Part shown: positions 1-10,517 of the stretch, in pieces
How the letters are laid out: every line of letters starts with the position of its first letter
Position numbering within the stretch: the first letter of the stretch is position 1
NCBI GenBank assembly: GCA_002104945.1
Contig: MCFH01000066.1
Location: forward strand, 124,001 to 188,000
Length of the DNA stretch: 64,000 bases
Reading direction: 5' to 3'
From: Piromyces finnis
Lineage: Eukaryota > Neocallimastigomycota > Neocallimastigomycetes > Neocallimastigales > Neocallimastigaceae
Translations under genes and position numbers: made by a program
Notes under the pieces: generated by a model
What the model saw: the letters and a program-made list of their open reading frames with translations, nothing else
The model's database searches: none
Told to the model about the DNA's origin: nothing

Positions 1-41
1 ATTTAAATAATATAAAATAAAAAAAATATTTTTTATTAAAT

Positions 42-60
42 AATAATAATAATAATACTG

Positions 61-118
<58 letters not shown>

Positions 119-155
119 TAATAATAACAATAATAATAATAATAATAATAATAAT
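42..155. repeat. (AAT)n microsatellite
   Basis: Uninterrupted to lightly interrupted run of the trinucleotide AAT, with an ACT and a few AAC variants. Nothing coding is seen from here to about 1225; that stretch is AT-rich with short homopolymers. Confidence 0.9.
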
Positions 156-1225
156 AGAAATGGGGAAATAGATTTTTATTAACAAGGTTAACACAAAAAA
201 TTGCATTGAAAATAAAAACAGCTATAGAATGAGATGTGGGTCTATGCAAACCATAAGGAATAACAAACTCTAAAACACGTAGAAATTACATTTACAGCAC
301 TTTTACCTATTTATATTTTTATAAAATAGACAGGTGTGTTCATAAATAGATGATATAGACATGATGGTTCACAATTATATTTAATACTTTTTTATTATTA
401 AAACGTAATATTCAAGTTAAATAAAAAAAACTTTTAAATAATTATAATTTTATTTCTGTAAATTTTCTTTTTATTATTATTTCCATTATTATTTTTTTTA
501 GATAAAATAATGCATTCATAAATACTTGATAGTAAAATAAATAAAAAAAGTCTTTATTCTTTCATAAATAAATTAATCAACATTAACTATTAAAAAAACG
601 ATGCATTTTTTTTATTATTTTGTCAATTTATTATAATGTTAGAGTTTATTTCAACCTTAAACTTTTACATGTTTTATTATGGATGATACATTTAATCAAT
701 TACAATTACAATACATTTTAATTACATTGAATACACATTTCATTTTCAAATATTCTTTTATTAAAATCTAGGTATTGTTATTCCTAGGTATAAATAATTT
801 GATTTATAGGTGAATACGAGGTTGTATTTATATCTATGTAGATCTATGTATATTCAATGATTTTTAAATTACAATATCAAATTTTACAATTAATATTTAT
901 AATTTTAAATATACCCCATGTTAAAAAGTAGGCTATAATTCATTAAATGTAGGGTTTGATAGCTTTAATAACTATCATTATCTTAATAAAGTTAATGAGA
1001 AAAATGTTATCATTAATTGTTTTATGTTTTGATATTAAATCAAATGATTTTAATTAATGAAAAAGTAGGGTTTTTCACTATTAAAATATAATCTATTTGT
1101 ATATTTATAATTTACTTATTTTTATAATTAAATATAAAAGATTTGATTTTAATTGTGTGTTTTAGATAAGAAATAAGGTTTAACTTTTACTAAAATTGAC
1201 CTAATGAATAACTCTTCAAATAAAA

Positions 1226-1448
1226 TTAGATTTTGTCATTGAAGAAATCAACAGCGGCAGAGAAAAAACCATCTTTTGTTATTTTTTCACCTAACCTATT
1301 TTCCCATTGTTTAAAGTTTGGGTGGTTTGCGATTTGTTTCCATAAACCTTGGTATTCACCATTTTTTATCTGAGGATTGAGCTACTGTTTTTAAATTTTC
1401 AAAAATGTCTGGTCCACTTTGTGCTAATTGAACAATAACTTTTTCCAT
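1226..1448 (-). pseudogene. small host-like gene, about 74 codons, one frameshift
   Basis: Read on the minus strand, an ATG at 1448 opens a frame beginning MEKVIVQLAQSGPDIFENLK. It hits TGG TGA after an A6 run (T6 at 1362-1367 on the plus strand). Removing one A puts the rest in a second open frame containing GLWKQIANHPNF and FFSAAVDFFNDKI before a TAA at 1226-1228. Base composition is clearly less A+T-rich than its surroundings, as expected of coding DNA here. I do not recognise the family; no signal peptide or membrane segment is visible. The single-base slip in a homopolymer could be a true mutation or an assembly error, in which case the gene is intact. Confidence 0.5.
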
Positions 1449-2029
1449 TTTTATAAATTGTATATTAAACTACTACTGTTTGTTTATATTTAATGTGAAA
1501 TATTAGTATTTTATTATATTTTGAATAGGTAAAACTATAATAAATATTGGCTTTATTATTTTTTTTTTTTGAAATTTCATTGAAATTTATATTTTTTAAA
1601 AAATTTGATTTTTTTTTTTTTATGTTAAAAAAACTTAATCCTTTTCATCAGTTATTTTCTATTACATCTTTATTATCATCATTAGTATTGTCATTAATGT
1701 TGTTGTTATTACTGTTGTTGTCTTAAATTTTTATATAAACAATTATAAAAAAAAATTAAAAACTCGATTGTCGTAAATTTAAATTTTTAAAAATGTTTCA
1801 TCTATTATATTTAAATTTATTAATGAAAAAAAAAAAAAGGAATTAAATGTTCCGTTTTATATTTCTTTCTTTACAACAAATTATAAATAAATAAATGAAT
1901 GAATATAAAATTAATAAGTTCACTCTATTCATTTCAGTTTATTTTTATTCTAATTTGAGTTTTTAAGAACAAAACTAAAGGAATTTAATTTAAATTTCAA
2001 AAAAAAAACCATTTAAAAAAATTAAATTA
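1449..2029. other. AT-rich non-coding stretch
   Basis: Homopolymer-rich DNA upstream of the small minus-strand gene. I see no coding frame or repeat relation here. Confidence 0.5.
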
Positions 2030-2670
2030 AATAATAAAATAAAAAAGTATCATAAAAAAATTCTTTTTTATCTAAAAGTAGCATTAAATTATTATTATCG
2101 ACAACACGTTTACATTTAAAATAAAAAGTACTTAAATATATAAGTACTTTTATTCCTTTTATTATTTTATGATGGAATTTCAATCAGATGAAAATATTCA
2201 TGATTTAAAAGGGTTAGATTTTTACTATTAAAAAAAATTTTTTTTTGTACGGAATGCTTCATTTTTTTTTATAGTAAGCAGAGATTTTGTTGTGTTTATG
2301 AATAAAGAAATGCTTATTTTAATGAAATAGCACTTTGCCTAGTGGAATAGTAAGTTCACTAAATAATGACCTAAAAAAATTATAAAGTGATTATATATAA
2401 CTCTCTTAACCTTGTTGAAAATAGGAATCTTTTAAGAAAAAGTAAAAATTACATTTTTTTCAATACTATTTTCATTATTTACTTTTTATTTTTATTAGGA
2501 TTGTTATTAAATTTTTTTTCAATACTATTTCCATTATTTACTTTTTATTTTTATTAGGATTGTTATTAAATACATTTATTTATTTACTTTAATCCTCAGA
2601 CAGGGTTGTACACAAAAGTAATCAATAAACTACTTTATAATTAAATGAAAAAAAAAAAAAAAAAAAACAC
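2030..2670. repeat. dispersed repeat I, copy 1
   Basis: Related over several hundred bases to 26165-26940. Shared landmarks in the same order are a block around AAAGGGTTAGA, a block around GCA(G/A)AGA(T/C)TTTG(T/C)TGTG, and a block around CAGGGTTGTA/CAAGGTTGTA followed by an ACTTNATAATTAAATGAAAA motif. No open frame is present. It may be an old duplicated intergenic segment or a decayed transposon. Confidence 0.5.
2453..2570. repeat. tandem duplication, 59-bp period
   Basis: Two adjacent nearly identical units containing CAATACTATT, ATTTACTTTTTATTTTTATT and AGGATTGTTATTAAA; the anchor CAATACTATT recurs 59 bp downstream. Only a few bases differ between units. Confidence 0.85.
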
Positions 2671-3253
2671 CATCACAAATATTATTTATGATAAAAATAA
2701 AGTGACCAATGCTACATATTAACATCTACATGGATGATCAAGTATCTTACAATCCTATTTATGTGTCATAATAAATATTTTAATTATTAAAAATCGGTTT
2801 TATAATTGAGTTTGAACCCAAAATAGAATGCTTTAATTAGAAAATGAGGTATCCCTTTTAAAATTATTTTTAATCCATATAATTAGATACAACGTTGTTT
2901 TATCTTTATTTTAAAGCTATTTATATGACATAAACTCATTTATTTTTAATCATAAATTTCATATATTTTTTTATCGTTCACTTATTGTGAAAATAAAATG
3001 CATTCCAAAATAATGTTTTATGTATTTTTTTTATGTATTTATATTTTATAAAATTATAAATTAATAGGATACCACATTTCTTTTATTCTTTGGTTATTTT
3101 TTAAAGATTTAAGAAATTTACAATAGTTAGAGTATAAAAATAAATATAAATACATAAAAGAATATTAAACCCAAATAAAGTGTAAAAGTAAATTTATTTG
3201 ATGACAGATTAAGCGTCTCAATTGCTCCTATATTTTTAAAAAAAATTATTTAA
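2671..3253. other. AT-rich non-coding stretch
   Basis: Poly-A runs and AT-rich sequence; I see no gene, RNA or named repeat here. Confidence 0.5.
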
Positions 3254-3675
3254 TACGTCTGAAGAAGGAAATTCTAATGGAATTACTGGATCAGCTCCTA
3301 TGTTCGATCCTACCGTTATGTTAGGAAAGGCCACTTATGAATTAAATAGTAAAAATTTAAAATTTCATAACGTGGCAAATGTTTATGAGGAACATCTTAA
3401 ATTATTATGGTCTTGAAGATTGGGTTGATGAAAACAAAACGCCAAAAATCAAAAGTGACGAAGAAATGGATATAGATGGAAAAGAATATCTAAAGGCTCC
3501 TTTTGAAGTTAATACCTACTATGATAAAAACGTAACTGAAAGTGTCCTGATAACTGACAGGAATATCCAATTTTTAATTAGATATACTCTAGTACCAAAT
3601 ACACAACAAGCTATTCAAGATAGATCCTTAACCAGTTACGAAATATGGAAACTACTAGAAGATATCCATTTAGGG
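3254..3675 (+). pseudogene. Ty1/copia gag fragment
   Basis: The plus strand encodes a decayed copia Gag (UBN2-type) region. An open stretch from about 3259 includes GSAPMFDPTVMLGKATYEL and VYEEHLKLLW, followed by a frameshift at about 3410. The next frame (3379-3687) carries LEDWVDENKTPKIKSDEEMD and SLTSYEIWKLLEDIH, the latter resembling the tryptophan-centred block of copia Gag. No zinc knuckle or pol is attached; the fragment stops where a gypsy integrase fragment begins near 3690. It is a relic from a copia element distinct from the one at 52862-57552. Confidence 0.55.
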
Positions 3676-3830
3676 GGGATAAAATAGAAAGGAAGAATAG
3701 ATTCATTAAAAAAACAAATTCCCAATCTATCTGTTCCTTCTTTGGTATTGAACTTAAGTTGTCTATTCCTTTCCATCATCAGTCAAACGGTCAGACGGAG
3801 AGGGTAAACTCCATTATCGAACAATATTTA

Positions 3831-4811
3831 TGTAATGGCGACACAGAAAGAATAGATTAGGATATCTATTCTATTACAATAACACTAAATTTAAAATAAA
3901 AATAAAAATTGTTTTATTAAAAATATCTTTTATTATAATAGAATTTTAATAATAACAATTACATCGATAAAATGATGAAAAATATCTTCTATTTATATTT
4001 TTCCTAAATACATTTATATTATATTATAACTATTTATTTCTTATATATTATTATTTAAAATCTACACTAATGTAACGAAATATTATAATAATAAACACAC
4101 ACACTCTAATGTATCAAATATATATGTATTTTTTTAATAATGTTTATTTATTAAATTTTATTATTATAATACGACTAACTCGCTAGGTCAGTGTATTATC
4201 AAACTAAAGACGAAACAAAAAAACTAATTTTTATTAATTATTAATAAAAACACTAAAGAACTATTTTATCTTTCTTATTCTCTCTTTTATACATGAAAAT
4301 TATTTTTTTTTTTTTTTAATACAATTTGATAAGTGAATTAATTACTTAATGATTGGTTATAAAAATATAATTATGAAATTTTCATTAATCTAACCTTAAT
4401 GATTTTCTAGTCTAACCCTTATCATTAGATATACCTCATTACAACTAAAATCTTAATTATTAATAAATATTTAAACTATAACTATTTTTAGTAAAATACA
4501 ATTGGCAATTCAAATTAAGTACTATTTAATTTGAATATGTGCCCATGTATTATTGATATATTAATCATTTATTATTTATCTATTTCTATAAAAAAACAAT
4601 ACTAAAACTAGGGATTTAAATTGAGAATATTAATTTACTTGTTAAACATTAAAAATAAATTAATAATTTATTTTGTTTTAAACTTTAATTATTAATAAAT
4701 AAATTATGTCTCATTATCTTTTTCTGAATATAATTTGTGTAACTTAAACAATAATACTTGTGGCTTAAGTTACATTAAAGATATCAAACAGAGGCGTTTG
4801 ATATCTTTACA
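3831..4811 (-). mobile_element. solo LTR A1, interrupted by LTR B1
   Basis: Runs TGTAATGGCG...GATATCTTTACA on the plus strand, which is the reverse of the sense orientation. It is flanked by the 5-bp duplication ATTTA (3826-3830 and 4812-4816). Sense direction is set by copy A2, which precedes a gag gene, and by similarity to the LTRs of element C. Without the internal B1 insert it is about 600 bp, like the other A copies (A3 608, A4 617, A5 594). Confidence 0.9.
4071..4443. mobile_element. solo LTR B1 nested in A1
   Basis: A 373-bp TGTAACGAAA...CTCATTACA segment splits the A1 LTR. Uninterrupted A copies read TCTACACTAAAATC; here ACTAA is present on both sides (4066-4070 and 4444-4448), a perfect 5-bp target duplication. 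I saw no second copy of family B in the window. Orientation cannot be set. Confidence 0.88.
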
Positions 4812-5072
4812 ATTTAAGATACTTCTCAAATTATAAAGATTCAAATTGGAAAAGTTTTCTTAGTCTTGCGGAAATGAGCTATAACAACGTGGTTCAAGAA
4901 TCATCCAAAAATTTCTTCATTTTTCTTGAATTACGGCTTTCATCCAACATATTCACCAGTTATTCCAGATCGATCTAATGTACCAAAAATCGAAGAGTTT
5001 ACAAGAAATTTCAAAACTTTAATTAATACATTAAAAGAAAATCTCAAAGCTGTCGTCGAAATTCAAAAGAAG

Positions 5073-5848
5073 TGTAAAGATATAATGTATATCTTTAGAT
5101 TACTTAAATAACTAATATTTAGTAAAATTGATTATAAAGTTTTTGGAATAAATTTTATGGAATAATTTAATAATAAATTATTTTATAATAATTCCGTTAA
5201 ATTTAAATTAAGATAAATATTTAAATTTAAGGAATAAAAGAATCTTAATTAAATTTAACTATTTCAAATATTTTAAATATTCATAATAATTTTTAAATAC
5301 TTTTTATTTAATTTTAGAATAGATTATACTTTTTTATTTAAATTTAGAATAGTATAATAATTTTAACTTAGTTTTAAAAATAGATTTGTTTATATTTCAA
5401 TAGGAAATATATTAAGAATAGTATTGATATTATTAAACTTATTTATAGATAATACATGGACTTTATTCAATTTTGAGTTTATTCAAATTGAATTAAAAGT
5501 ATAATGAATTAGTTCTAGTTTAGTTCTGTTATTTTATTATTTAATTAGATTAGTGTTGTTTATTTTATATTAAATATATGTTTATTTAAATAGAATAATA
5601 TATTAGAATATAATTATGAAAAAATATAAATACATGTAGTTGTTTGTTCAATCGATGTAATTGTTATTTTTAATTTTTTAATTATTACCTATTATATACT
5701 ATTATATAGTTAATAATATTTTTAAGAGTTTTAAATAAAATGCTTTTTTTTTAAAATAAGAATTTAATGTTTTATTTTTCTAATTTTGTGTTAATAAAAA
5801 TTATTTTGTTTTAAGTATAAAATCTGTTTTAAATTTTATACTTTTACA
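5073..5848 (+). mobile_element. solo LTR C1
   Basis: Starts TGTAAAGATATAATG and ends CTTTTACA, matching the LTRs of full-length element C (39091-39821). It lies inside the family-K integrase. Flanks AGAAG and AAAAG look like a target duplication with one substitution. More diverged than the C element LTRs, so older. Confidence 0.85.
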
Positions 5849-6149
5849 AAAAGTATGATGACAAAATTAAAAAGGAAGCTCTAAATTTTAAAGTTGGTGA
5901 TGAAGTTTGGTTAGATAGTTCTTTAATTATCCACAAAGGAAATAAAAAATTTGTGGATGATTAGATATTATAACACCAAATCCAGGAGTTGGTGTGTTTA
6001 AAACAATTAATAAAATAAAAATTTATTAAAAATGTTAAATAACCGCTTAGAGAATCTTTCTTCAGTTGTCCAAAATTAATTCTATTTATATTTTTCAATT
6101 ATTTTACGGGATAATAAAAAAAAAACTAAATGACCAATCAGTATAAAAT

Positions 6150-6448
6150 TGTAAAAATTTTACAAAAAAACAGATTATAAAATTTTACAATAAAACAAAA
6201 ACACGAAAAAATAATAAAAAAAATAAAAAAATACAAAAAAAGTATCTTTTAAAATTCTCTTTTATTAATTTTATTTAGTTATTAACTAAATTATAGTCAA
6301 TAACAATTACATTCATTCAATTAAGAAATTTTACATGTATTTATATTTTTTATAAAATATATTTTAATATACTATTCTATTTAATTATACATATATTCAA
6401 TATAAAATAAACAAAAACCAATTTAGTACTAATTTAATTAAATAATAA
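6150..6448 (-). mobile_element. partial C-family LTR, antisense
   Basis: Begins TGTAAAAATTTTACA and follows the reverse complement of the C LTR (CAGATTATAAAATTTTACAATAAAAC, in part) until about 6448, where it fuses to an A-family LTR. The junction suggests recombination or a truncated insertion. Confidence 0.7.
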
Positions 6449-7057
6449 AATAACAAACGTCACAGATTGATATCTTTAATGTAATTTAAGCCATAAATAT
6501 TATTGTTTAAGTTACACGAATTATATTACAGAAAATGGGACATAATTTATTTATTAATAATTAAAGTTTAAAACAAAATAAATTATTAATTTATTTTTAA
6601 TGTTTAACAAGTAAATTAAAATTCTCAATTCAAACCCCTAGTTTTAGTATTGTTTTGTAATAGAAACAGATATATAGTATATAATTATTAAATGATTAAT
6701 ATATCAATAATACATGGGCACATATTCAAATTGAATAGTACTTAATTTGAATTGCCAATTGTATTTTACTAAAAATAGTTATAGTTTAAATATTTATTAA
6801 TAATTAAAATTTTAGTGTAGATTTTAAATAATAATATATAAGAAATAAATAATTATAATATAATATAAATGTATTTAGGAAAAATATAAATAGAAGATAT
6901 TTTTCATCATTTTGATCGATGTAATTGTTATTAATAAAATTTCTATTATAATAAAAGATATTTTTTTAATAAAACAATTTTATTTCTTATTTTATTCATT
7001 TAGTGTTACTGTAATAGAATAGATATCCTAATCTATTTTTTTTGTGTCGATTTTACA
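6449..7057 (+). mobile_element. A-family LTR A2, 5' end missing, heading a gag relic
   Basis: Follows the A LTR sense strand from ACAAACG through the TATAAATAGAAG box region to TTTTACA. It lacks the terminal TGTAAAGATATC. It is followed by ATAACAATTACC, the same bases that follow the 5' LTR of element C. It is therefore a 5' LTR, which fixes the sense orientation of family A and links families A and C. Confidence 0.75.
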
Positions 7058-8511
7058 ATAACAATTACCAAATTACCTCAAGAGTATGTTAGGATATCTA
7101 CCACTGCTAGAAGAAAAATTTATCCAAGAATTGGATTGCTACTATAAAAGAATTTATTGAAGAACTTAGTTGCTACCAAATAGAAATAAAGTATATATAT
7201 TAAATTGATATACAAAATTTGTTCGACACTGTACAACAAGGTGCGTCTAAATAACTTTTTTATTGCTTAATATCACTTATTGTAAAAAAAAATTTTTAAG
7301 ATTACTTACTTGAAACAGTAGGAAGAAAACAATTATTTTTATTTATATTAGTAAGTTGGAGGATTTAATTAGTAAGTTTAAAAGTTTATATTTGGACATG
7401 AGTGATAGGACTGTGGGTGTTTCTGGGAACTCGGGGAACATTATTAATGTTCCACCGATATTCTCTAGTAAGCAACGTGAATTAGATGTATTTTTAACCA
7501 GAATTGAGTTGGTATTTCGTACTCAACCAGCACTGTATAATACCGATCGAGTCAAGGTCGAGTTTGTTATATCATACTTCTTTGGTAAACCTTTGAAATG
7601 GGCTTCAGTGTTGATGAAGAATAATAGTGGGATTTTAAACCATTATGATGAATTTGTGGATAGGTTGAAGGCTAATTTTGGCAGTTTTATTAAACAAAAG
7701 GTAATTGTTATTGTAAAAGTTTTATAAAAAATTAAAACAGATTATAACATTTTTTACAATAAAACAAAAAACACAAAATAAATAAAAAGAAACAATAAAA
7801 CAAAATATATTTAAAATATCTCTTTTATTGATTTTATTTAGTTATTAATTAAATAATAAGTCAATAACAATTGTTTTAATCAAGAAATTTTACATGTATT
7901 TATATTTTTTGTAAATTATATTTTAATATACTATTCTATTTAATTATACATATATTCAATATAAAATAAACAAAACTAATTTAATACTAATTTAATTAAA
8001 TGATAAAATAATAAAACTAAACTAAAACTAATTAAATACACTTTTGATTCAATTTGAGTAAACTACAAATTGAATACAGTCCATGTATTACCTATATATT
8101 AATTAAATATTAATAATACTATTTATTATATATTTGCTATTAAAAAAATGCTAATTTAAAACTACACTAAAGTTATTAAACTAATTTTAATTAAATAAAA
8201 ACTTTTTAAGATTAAATTTGAATATTTAAAATATTTAAATTTAATTATCCATTAATTTAAATATTCATCCAATTTTCATTTCTAACTTTGATATTTAGTT
8301 ATTATTTAATAATTATTAATTAATTATTAAATAATTTAAAGATATATTTTATATCTTTACAATACCGTTGTAGTTAACGGTAAATTAGATAATCTTCGCC
8401 AAAGGAAACTTGGTCAGGTATTAGATTACATTACTGAGTTTCAACGAATTAGCCAAAATTCAAAATTTAATGATAGCGCATAAATCTACCATGTTTCTGA
8501 AAGGTTTATTA
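7058..8511 (+). pseudogene. C-like gypsy leader and gag relic, split by LTR C2
   Basis: After LTR A2 comes a leader with decayed CTACC-type motifs, then a gag frame (7356-7711, first ATG codon 7398). It encodes INVPPIFSSKQRELDVFLT and KANFG, homologous to the Gag of element C (PPTFSGRRQELDGFLTRVEL). LTR C2 interrupts. Gag resumes after 8361 with VVVNGKLDNLRQRKLGQVLD and FQRISQNSKFNDSA, then a TAA, then FLKGL, where the antisense E-family LTR starts at 8512. No pol remains. Confidence 0.75.
7712..8361 (-). mobile_element. solo LTR C2, antisense
   Basis: Reads TGTAAAAGTTTTAT...ATATCTTTACA, the reverse complement of the C LTR, about 650 bp, inside a C-like gag. A clear 5-bp duplication is not visible (GTTAT before, ATACC after), so the flanks have mutated or the LTR arose by recombination. 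Confidence 0.8.
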
Positions 8512-8778
8512 CTGTAATGTTTTTATTAGATAAATAATAATATTATTGTATCAATAAAAACTAAATTTTACCACATTAGATATACACTAAAATAAGTAAT
8601 TTGTTTTTTTAGAAAAATAATTTTTTATTAATAAAAATCTGGAAATTAATTTTATTTATTAATTAGTATTTGTATTGTTTTAAATTACTTATTTCTAATT
8701 AATAAAAACAAGAAGAAAAATTTTTTAATGAAAAATTCACTCGTATTTATACTTTTTATAAAAATTTTTAGAATTTCT
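8512..8778 (-). mobile_element. partial E-family LTR E3, antisense
   Basis: Contains AATTCACTCGTATTTATA followed by TTTTTATAAAAATTTTTA, the reverse complement of the TATAAATACGAGTGAA promoter region of E1 (23550-23958). It starts with TG next to the gag relic and stops at the junction used by SINE D1. Confidence 0.6.
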
Positions 8779-8792
8779 AAGAATTAATTTAT

Positions 8793-9340
8793 TTTTTTTT
8801 TTTTTAACTTCCGAGTGCATTTCTCCCATCGATCAGAGTTAGCTCCAATGGTGGTTCTTAGAGAAACGTTGGCTCATTCCTATTGCTAGGTGGTTGTGAC
8901 CCTCCTGGTCTGTCATACTGTTTCTTCAGCTTCGACGCTCACTTAATCCATGTACATTAGATGCATGTCGTTGTACGATATTTCACAACTACAATGCTAA
9001 GCCTCTTATAGTCAATTTGATCACATGTCAACCGCCCCCTAATGTTTACACTTAAATTGATTAAGGAATATTATGTGTTTTTGGCATAGCCTAAGTCACC
9101 ACTTATTAAGTTCTAATTTGGAATGTACCATGTACACTAGACCCTCTCAGGCCGGCTAGACGAGTGTTATTATCATAGTAGTAAATTAGAAAGTTCATTT
9201 ATACTTACCTGAATATCATAACCCAACCCATGGCAAACCCAGTGGGAAAATCCACAGGCACTGACATCTGCGGGGTCGAACCAGAAGCCTTATGTATGCT
9301 AAGGAAACGCCTTAACAATCAGGATAAAAACTGGAACGAC
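8793..9340 (-). mobile_element. SINE D1, tRNA-derived head, poly-A tail
   Basis: Flanked by a perfect 14-bp target duplication AAGAATTAATTTAT (8779-8792 and 9341-9354). Read on the minus strand, the 5' end holds an A-box-like TGATTGTTAAGG and the B box GGTTCGACCCC. Between them is a possible anticodon arm, CCTTA-7 nt-TAAGG. The 3' end reads GTGCATT/ATGCACTCGGAAG-like sequence and finishes in a run of A (plus-strand T run from 8793). The last ~190 bp match copies D2 and D3. The head and long duplication identify a Pol III-transcribed SINE moved by a LINE. The element is about 548 bp, long for a SINE. Confidence 0.8.
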
Positions 9341-9354
9341 AAGAATTAATTTAT

Positions 9355-10032
9355 ATCACAATACATTAACATAAATTTATAAAAAATTTTATTTTATGAT
9401 AAGATAAAGTTTTTGATGATAAAATAAAATTTTAAATTAAATAATTTTTAACCAATAAATATTTTAGATAATAAAAAAATTTTTTTATAAACTAAGCCTC
9501 AAAATTAGAAATAAATAAATTGAATATATGTTTGAAATATAATTAACCATATAGTAAATAAATCAAAATTTTATTTTAAGTTTAGAAAATTCTTTAGTAA
9601 ATAAATTGAATTTAAATAGTTTAATACAAATAATTTCTTTTAATAAATGTATAAATGTAAACAATGTAAAATTATAATATTAAAACATGTATATTAGAAT
9701 TTATTCAATTTATTTAAAAAGTATAAATAAAGAAAATTTTTCAACTATTGAAACGATAGTTGGAAAATCGTATAGGTTAATTTTGTTTAGATAAATTAAC
9801 ATTAGTTTATAATTAGTTTATAGTTTAGATTAATAATTTTAGTTTTAAATAAATATAAATTGATTACCTAGTGAGGGCTCTGGTAAAATATCCTTCACGG
9901 TAAAGTAATCAACGGTTGTTTAGTTAGTATAGTTTTAAAAATAAATAAATAAATAAATAAAAATTATTATTAAAAATAATTAGTTTAATTGTTTAGTGTT
10001 GTATACAAACCTGAACTTTAGAATATTTTACA
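9355..10032 (+). mobile_element. F-family 5' LTR (copy F1), 5' end lost
   Basis: Near-identical to 34621-35301 (5' LTR of F2) but lacks about the first 110 bp. TATA box TATAAATA at 9722-9729, hairpin 1 at 9737-9767 and hairpin 2 at 9860-9912 are all kept. Ends TATTTTACA, then ATTTTCCAACTTG, as in F2. Confidence 0.85.
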
Positions 10033-10517
10033 ATTTTCCAACTTGTTAGAATAGGAAGTTCACCTTTGTATACGAATAGTAATAGAAAATAATATTATAA
10101 AAAAAAAAAAAAAAAATTAATTATAGTGAGAATTTAATAATAGAATTAAATTCGGGGATTATATAAAAAATATTAATATTAAAAAAGAAAAAAAAAAAAA
10201 TTTTTTTTTGTTAGAAATTAATTTTAGTTAATTTCGGGGTATTTTAAAATTATTTGGTATAGAATAATTTGTTGTTAAAATAGTTTAATAGTTAATAATC
10301 AATAAATAATAATAATAAAGATATATTAGTTTGGTTAATAACTAGTTGTTAGTTTAGTAGTAGTAAATAATAAAAAGGTTAGTATAGTATAATAATAAGG
10401 TTGTTAAATTATTTATTTAATATAAGAATAAAATAATTAGGAATAGTCAAGTTGAATAGTATAAATAATTGGGATATTAAATATTGGTTGACTATTTGTT
10501 GTTTATTAAGTAGTAAT
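10033..10517 (+). other. F1 untranslated leader
   Basis: About 485 bp between LTR and first ATG, nearly identical to the F2 leader apart from poly-A and poly-T length. No obvious tRNA-complementary TGG primer site directly after the LTR. Confidence 0.6.

Larger units (their letters stand above)
3690..5990 (+). pseudogene. Ty3/gypsy (family K) integrase remnant, split by two LTR insertions
   Basis: Three pieces of one integrase. Piece 1 (about 3690-3830) encodes HHQSNGQTERVNSIIEQYL, the catalytic-Glu block. Piece 2 (4812-5072) continues with RYFSNYKDSNWKSFLSLAEM and the NYGFHPTYSPVIP block. Piece 3 (5849-5960) encodes LNFKVGDEVWLDSSL, the start of the GPY/F-type C-terminal module. Pieces 1 and 2 are separated by solo LTR A1 with target duplication ATTTA; pieces 2 and 3 by solo LTR C1 with an imperfect duplication AGAAG/AAAAG. 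Reading resumes in register across both breaks, so the gene was intact when hit. A related copy lies on the minus strand at 48127-48672. Confidence 0.8.

Noticed and set aside
9270-9340. Functional tRNA gene in the D1 head
   Set aside because: A and B boxes are present but the T stem is imperfect, the anticodon loop lacks the usual U33 and no acceptor stem closes; it is a SINE head.
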